Part shown: positions 4,509 through 5,273 of the stretch, piece after piece
Layout: every line of letters starts with the position of its first letter
Numbering within the stretch: position 1 is the first letter of the stretch
Assembly (NCBI GenBank): GCA_933226995.1
Contig: CAKOFP010000054.1
Span: forward strand, 1-5,273
Reading direction: 5' to 3'
DNA length: 5,273 nucleotides
Source of the DNA: Candidatus Nitrosopolaris rasttigaisensis
GTDB taxonomy: Archaea; Thermoproteota; Nitrososphaeria; Nitrososphaerales; Nitrososphaeraceae
Program-made: the position numbers and the translations under genes
The notes under the pieces: model-generated
What the model saw: only the letters and a program-made list of their open reading frames with translations
Told to the model about the DNA's origin: nothing
The model's database searches: none

Positions 4509-4691
4509 ATGATTATCACAAAGTGTATATCTTGTGGCGACGAGTCCGCAGGACTACACGTTTCTGATGGTAGCGGTAATGAGTTGAAAACTTCTGCTAA
4601 AGATGCTAACACTTGGCATATTAGCATAAGAGGGCATAATAACGACTCGAGAATGAATATGTCAATGACAATTCAGACGGACTGGTCTTGA
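4509..4691 (+). CDS. Small CxxC protein, 60 residues, upstream of hflX
   Basis: The frame has ATG at 4509 (a TTG at 4503 would add two residues). The protein starts M-I-I-T-K-C-I-S-C-G-D-E, with Cys 6 and 9, and later has W-H-I-S-I-R-G-H with His 37 and 43. Cys-x2-Cys with a distant His-x5-His could bind zinc, though the 27-residue linker is long for a C2H2 finger. The C-terminus (M-N-M-S-M-T-I-Q-T-D-W-S) is beta-like. I recognise no named family. It ends at TGA 4689-4691, only 6 nt before the TTG of hflX and in the same reading frame, so the two are probably cotranscribed and could be translationally coupled. An alternative is that the TGA is a recent change or sequencing error in a fused protein; a separate gene is the simpler reading. 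Confidence 0.6.
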   Translation: MIITKCISCGDESAGLHVSDGSGNELKTSAKDANTWHISIRGHNNDSRMNMSMTIQTDWS

Positions 4692-4697
4692 ACCTTT

Positions 4698-5273
4698 TTG
4701 AACGAGTCAACCAAGGTAGTACTGGTAACATACCCTGATAGCTTCAGATTAGATGAAGGAAAAAGTCTAGTAGAGTCATCAGGAACAACAATAATAGACA
4801 GCTATCAAATTGTAAAGATCTTTACTCAAAGGTATTTGAATCACTCAGAATATGGTTTAGGAGCTGGTAAAGCTGAAGAGATCAAGGAATTTGTAAAACA
4901 ATCCAAAGTAGGCAAGATTATCGTTGACGAACATTTGACATCAAAACAGATACATAACCTAGAAAAACTGACCGAGGTACCGGTGATAGACAGGGAGAGG
5001 CTAATACTGGACATATTTTACTCCAGAGCCACCACGACTGAGGCAAAATTGCAAATTCAACTCGCTGAAATCAAATACGAAATGCCTCGTGTTCGGGAGA
5101 ACGCAAAGCTGACCCCAGGTAGCACCGAGAGGGCAGGAAAAGGTGGTATGGGTGAATACACCGTTGATGTAAAGTTTCGTGATCTGAAAAGGCAGATGTC
5201 ATTTATCAAAGAAAAGTTACAAGATGCAAGACGAAAACGTAATCTTTACCTTCAACAAAGATTGAAAACTGGA
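4698..5273 (+). CDS. hflX: GTPase HflX, N-terminal 192 residues (3' end outside window)
   Basis: HflX is a ribosome-associated GTPase; bacterial HflX splits stalled or stressed ribosomes, and archaeal homologues bind the large subunit. The visible part covers the HflX-specific N-terminal region. It begins N-E-S-T-K-V-V-L-V-T-Y-P (residues 2-13). Then come Y-G-L-G-A-G-K-A-E-E-I (52-62), I-I-V-D-E-H-L-T-S-K-Q-I-H-N-L-E (74-89), D-R-E-R-L-I-L-D-I-F (98-107) and R-A-T-T-T-E-A-K-L-Q-I (110-120), the family signature, followed by A-E-I-K-Y-E-M-P-R. The Gly-rich G-K-G-G-M-G-E (147-153) and a basic coiled-coil stretch lead toward the G domain, whose P-loop lies beyond the window. The only usable start between the in-frame stop at 4689 and the conserved strand is TTG 4698. 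There is no Shine-Dalgarno sequence or TATA box at normal distance, so expression probably depends on the upstream CxxC gene. Confidence 0.93.
   Translation, partial: MNESTKVVLVTYPDSFRLDEGKSLVESSGTTIIDSYQIVKIFTQRYLNHSEYGLGAGKAEEIKEFVKQSKVGKIIVDEHLTSKQIHNLEKLTEVPVIDRERLILDIFYSRATTTEAKLQIQLAEIKYEMPRVRENAKLTPGSTERAGKGGMGEYTVDVKFRDLKRQMSFIKEKLQDARRKRNLYLQQRLKTG

Noticed and set aside
1..5273. CRISPR array, insertion sequence, tRNA, rRNA or attachment site
   Set aside because: No regularly spaced direct repeats of suitable length, no transposase motif with terminal inverted repeats and no rRNA or tRNA signature were seen on either strand.

Overview
The window looks archaeal and most likely comes from an ammonia-oxidising thaumarchaeon of the Nitrososphaerales. 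This rests on four things: an AT-rich composition (roughly 35-37% GC by eye); TATA-like boxes about 22-35 nt before start codons, with little or no Shine-Dalgarno sequence (leaderless style); long spacers; and several very small Cys/His zinc-binding proteins of the kind common in that group. The low GC would suit a Nitrosocosmicus-like genome better than Nitrososphaera proper. That placement is inference from pattern and memory, not from a search.

Left part (1-1530): the C-terminal end of a small protein with two CxxC pairs (3-194), a 517-nt spacer with a 9-bp inverted repeat and a nonamer repeat, a complete YjbQ-family (UPF0047) gene (712-1131), and a 72-residue C2H2-like mini zinc-finger gene (1309-1527). 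Both complete genes have a TATA-like box at leaderless distance.

Middle part (1530-3668): an unrecognised 162-residue gene on the minus strand (1802-2290) with a clear hairpin plus T-tract terminator, an unrecognised 118-residue gene on the plus strand (2708-3064), then a 604-nt spacer with no convincing gene. That spacer holds nested complementary segments (3261-3349) that could fold into a pseudoknotted RNA.

Right part (3669-5273): a small cluster of zinc-binding genes. One C2H2 gene on the plus strand (3669-3819) and one Cys-rich gene on the minus strand (3897-4137) are each readable only after a +1 frame change. They converge on a possible shared terminator. Upstream of the Cys-rich gene is an intact 34-residue C2H2 protein (4172-4276). 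Across a divergent spacer with a 16-nt dyad lies a 60-residue CxxC protein (4509-4691), followed after 6 nt and in the same frame by the N-terminal two thirds of the GTPase HflX (4698 to the window end), which appears to use a TTG start.

The genes do not form one pathway. The unifying theme is an accessory neighbourhood of mini zinc-finger proteins, some decaying, beside two conserved housekeeping-type genes (yjbQ and hflX). No CRISPR array, tRNA, rRNA or insertion sequence was seen.
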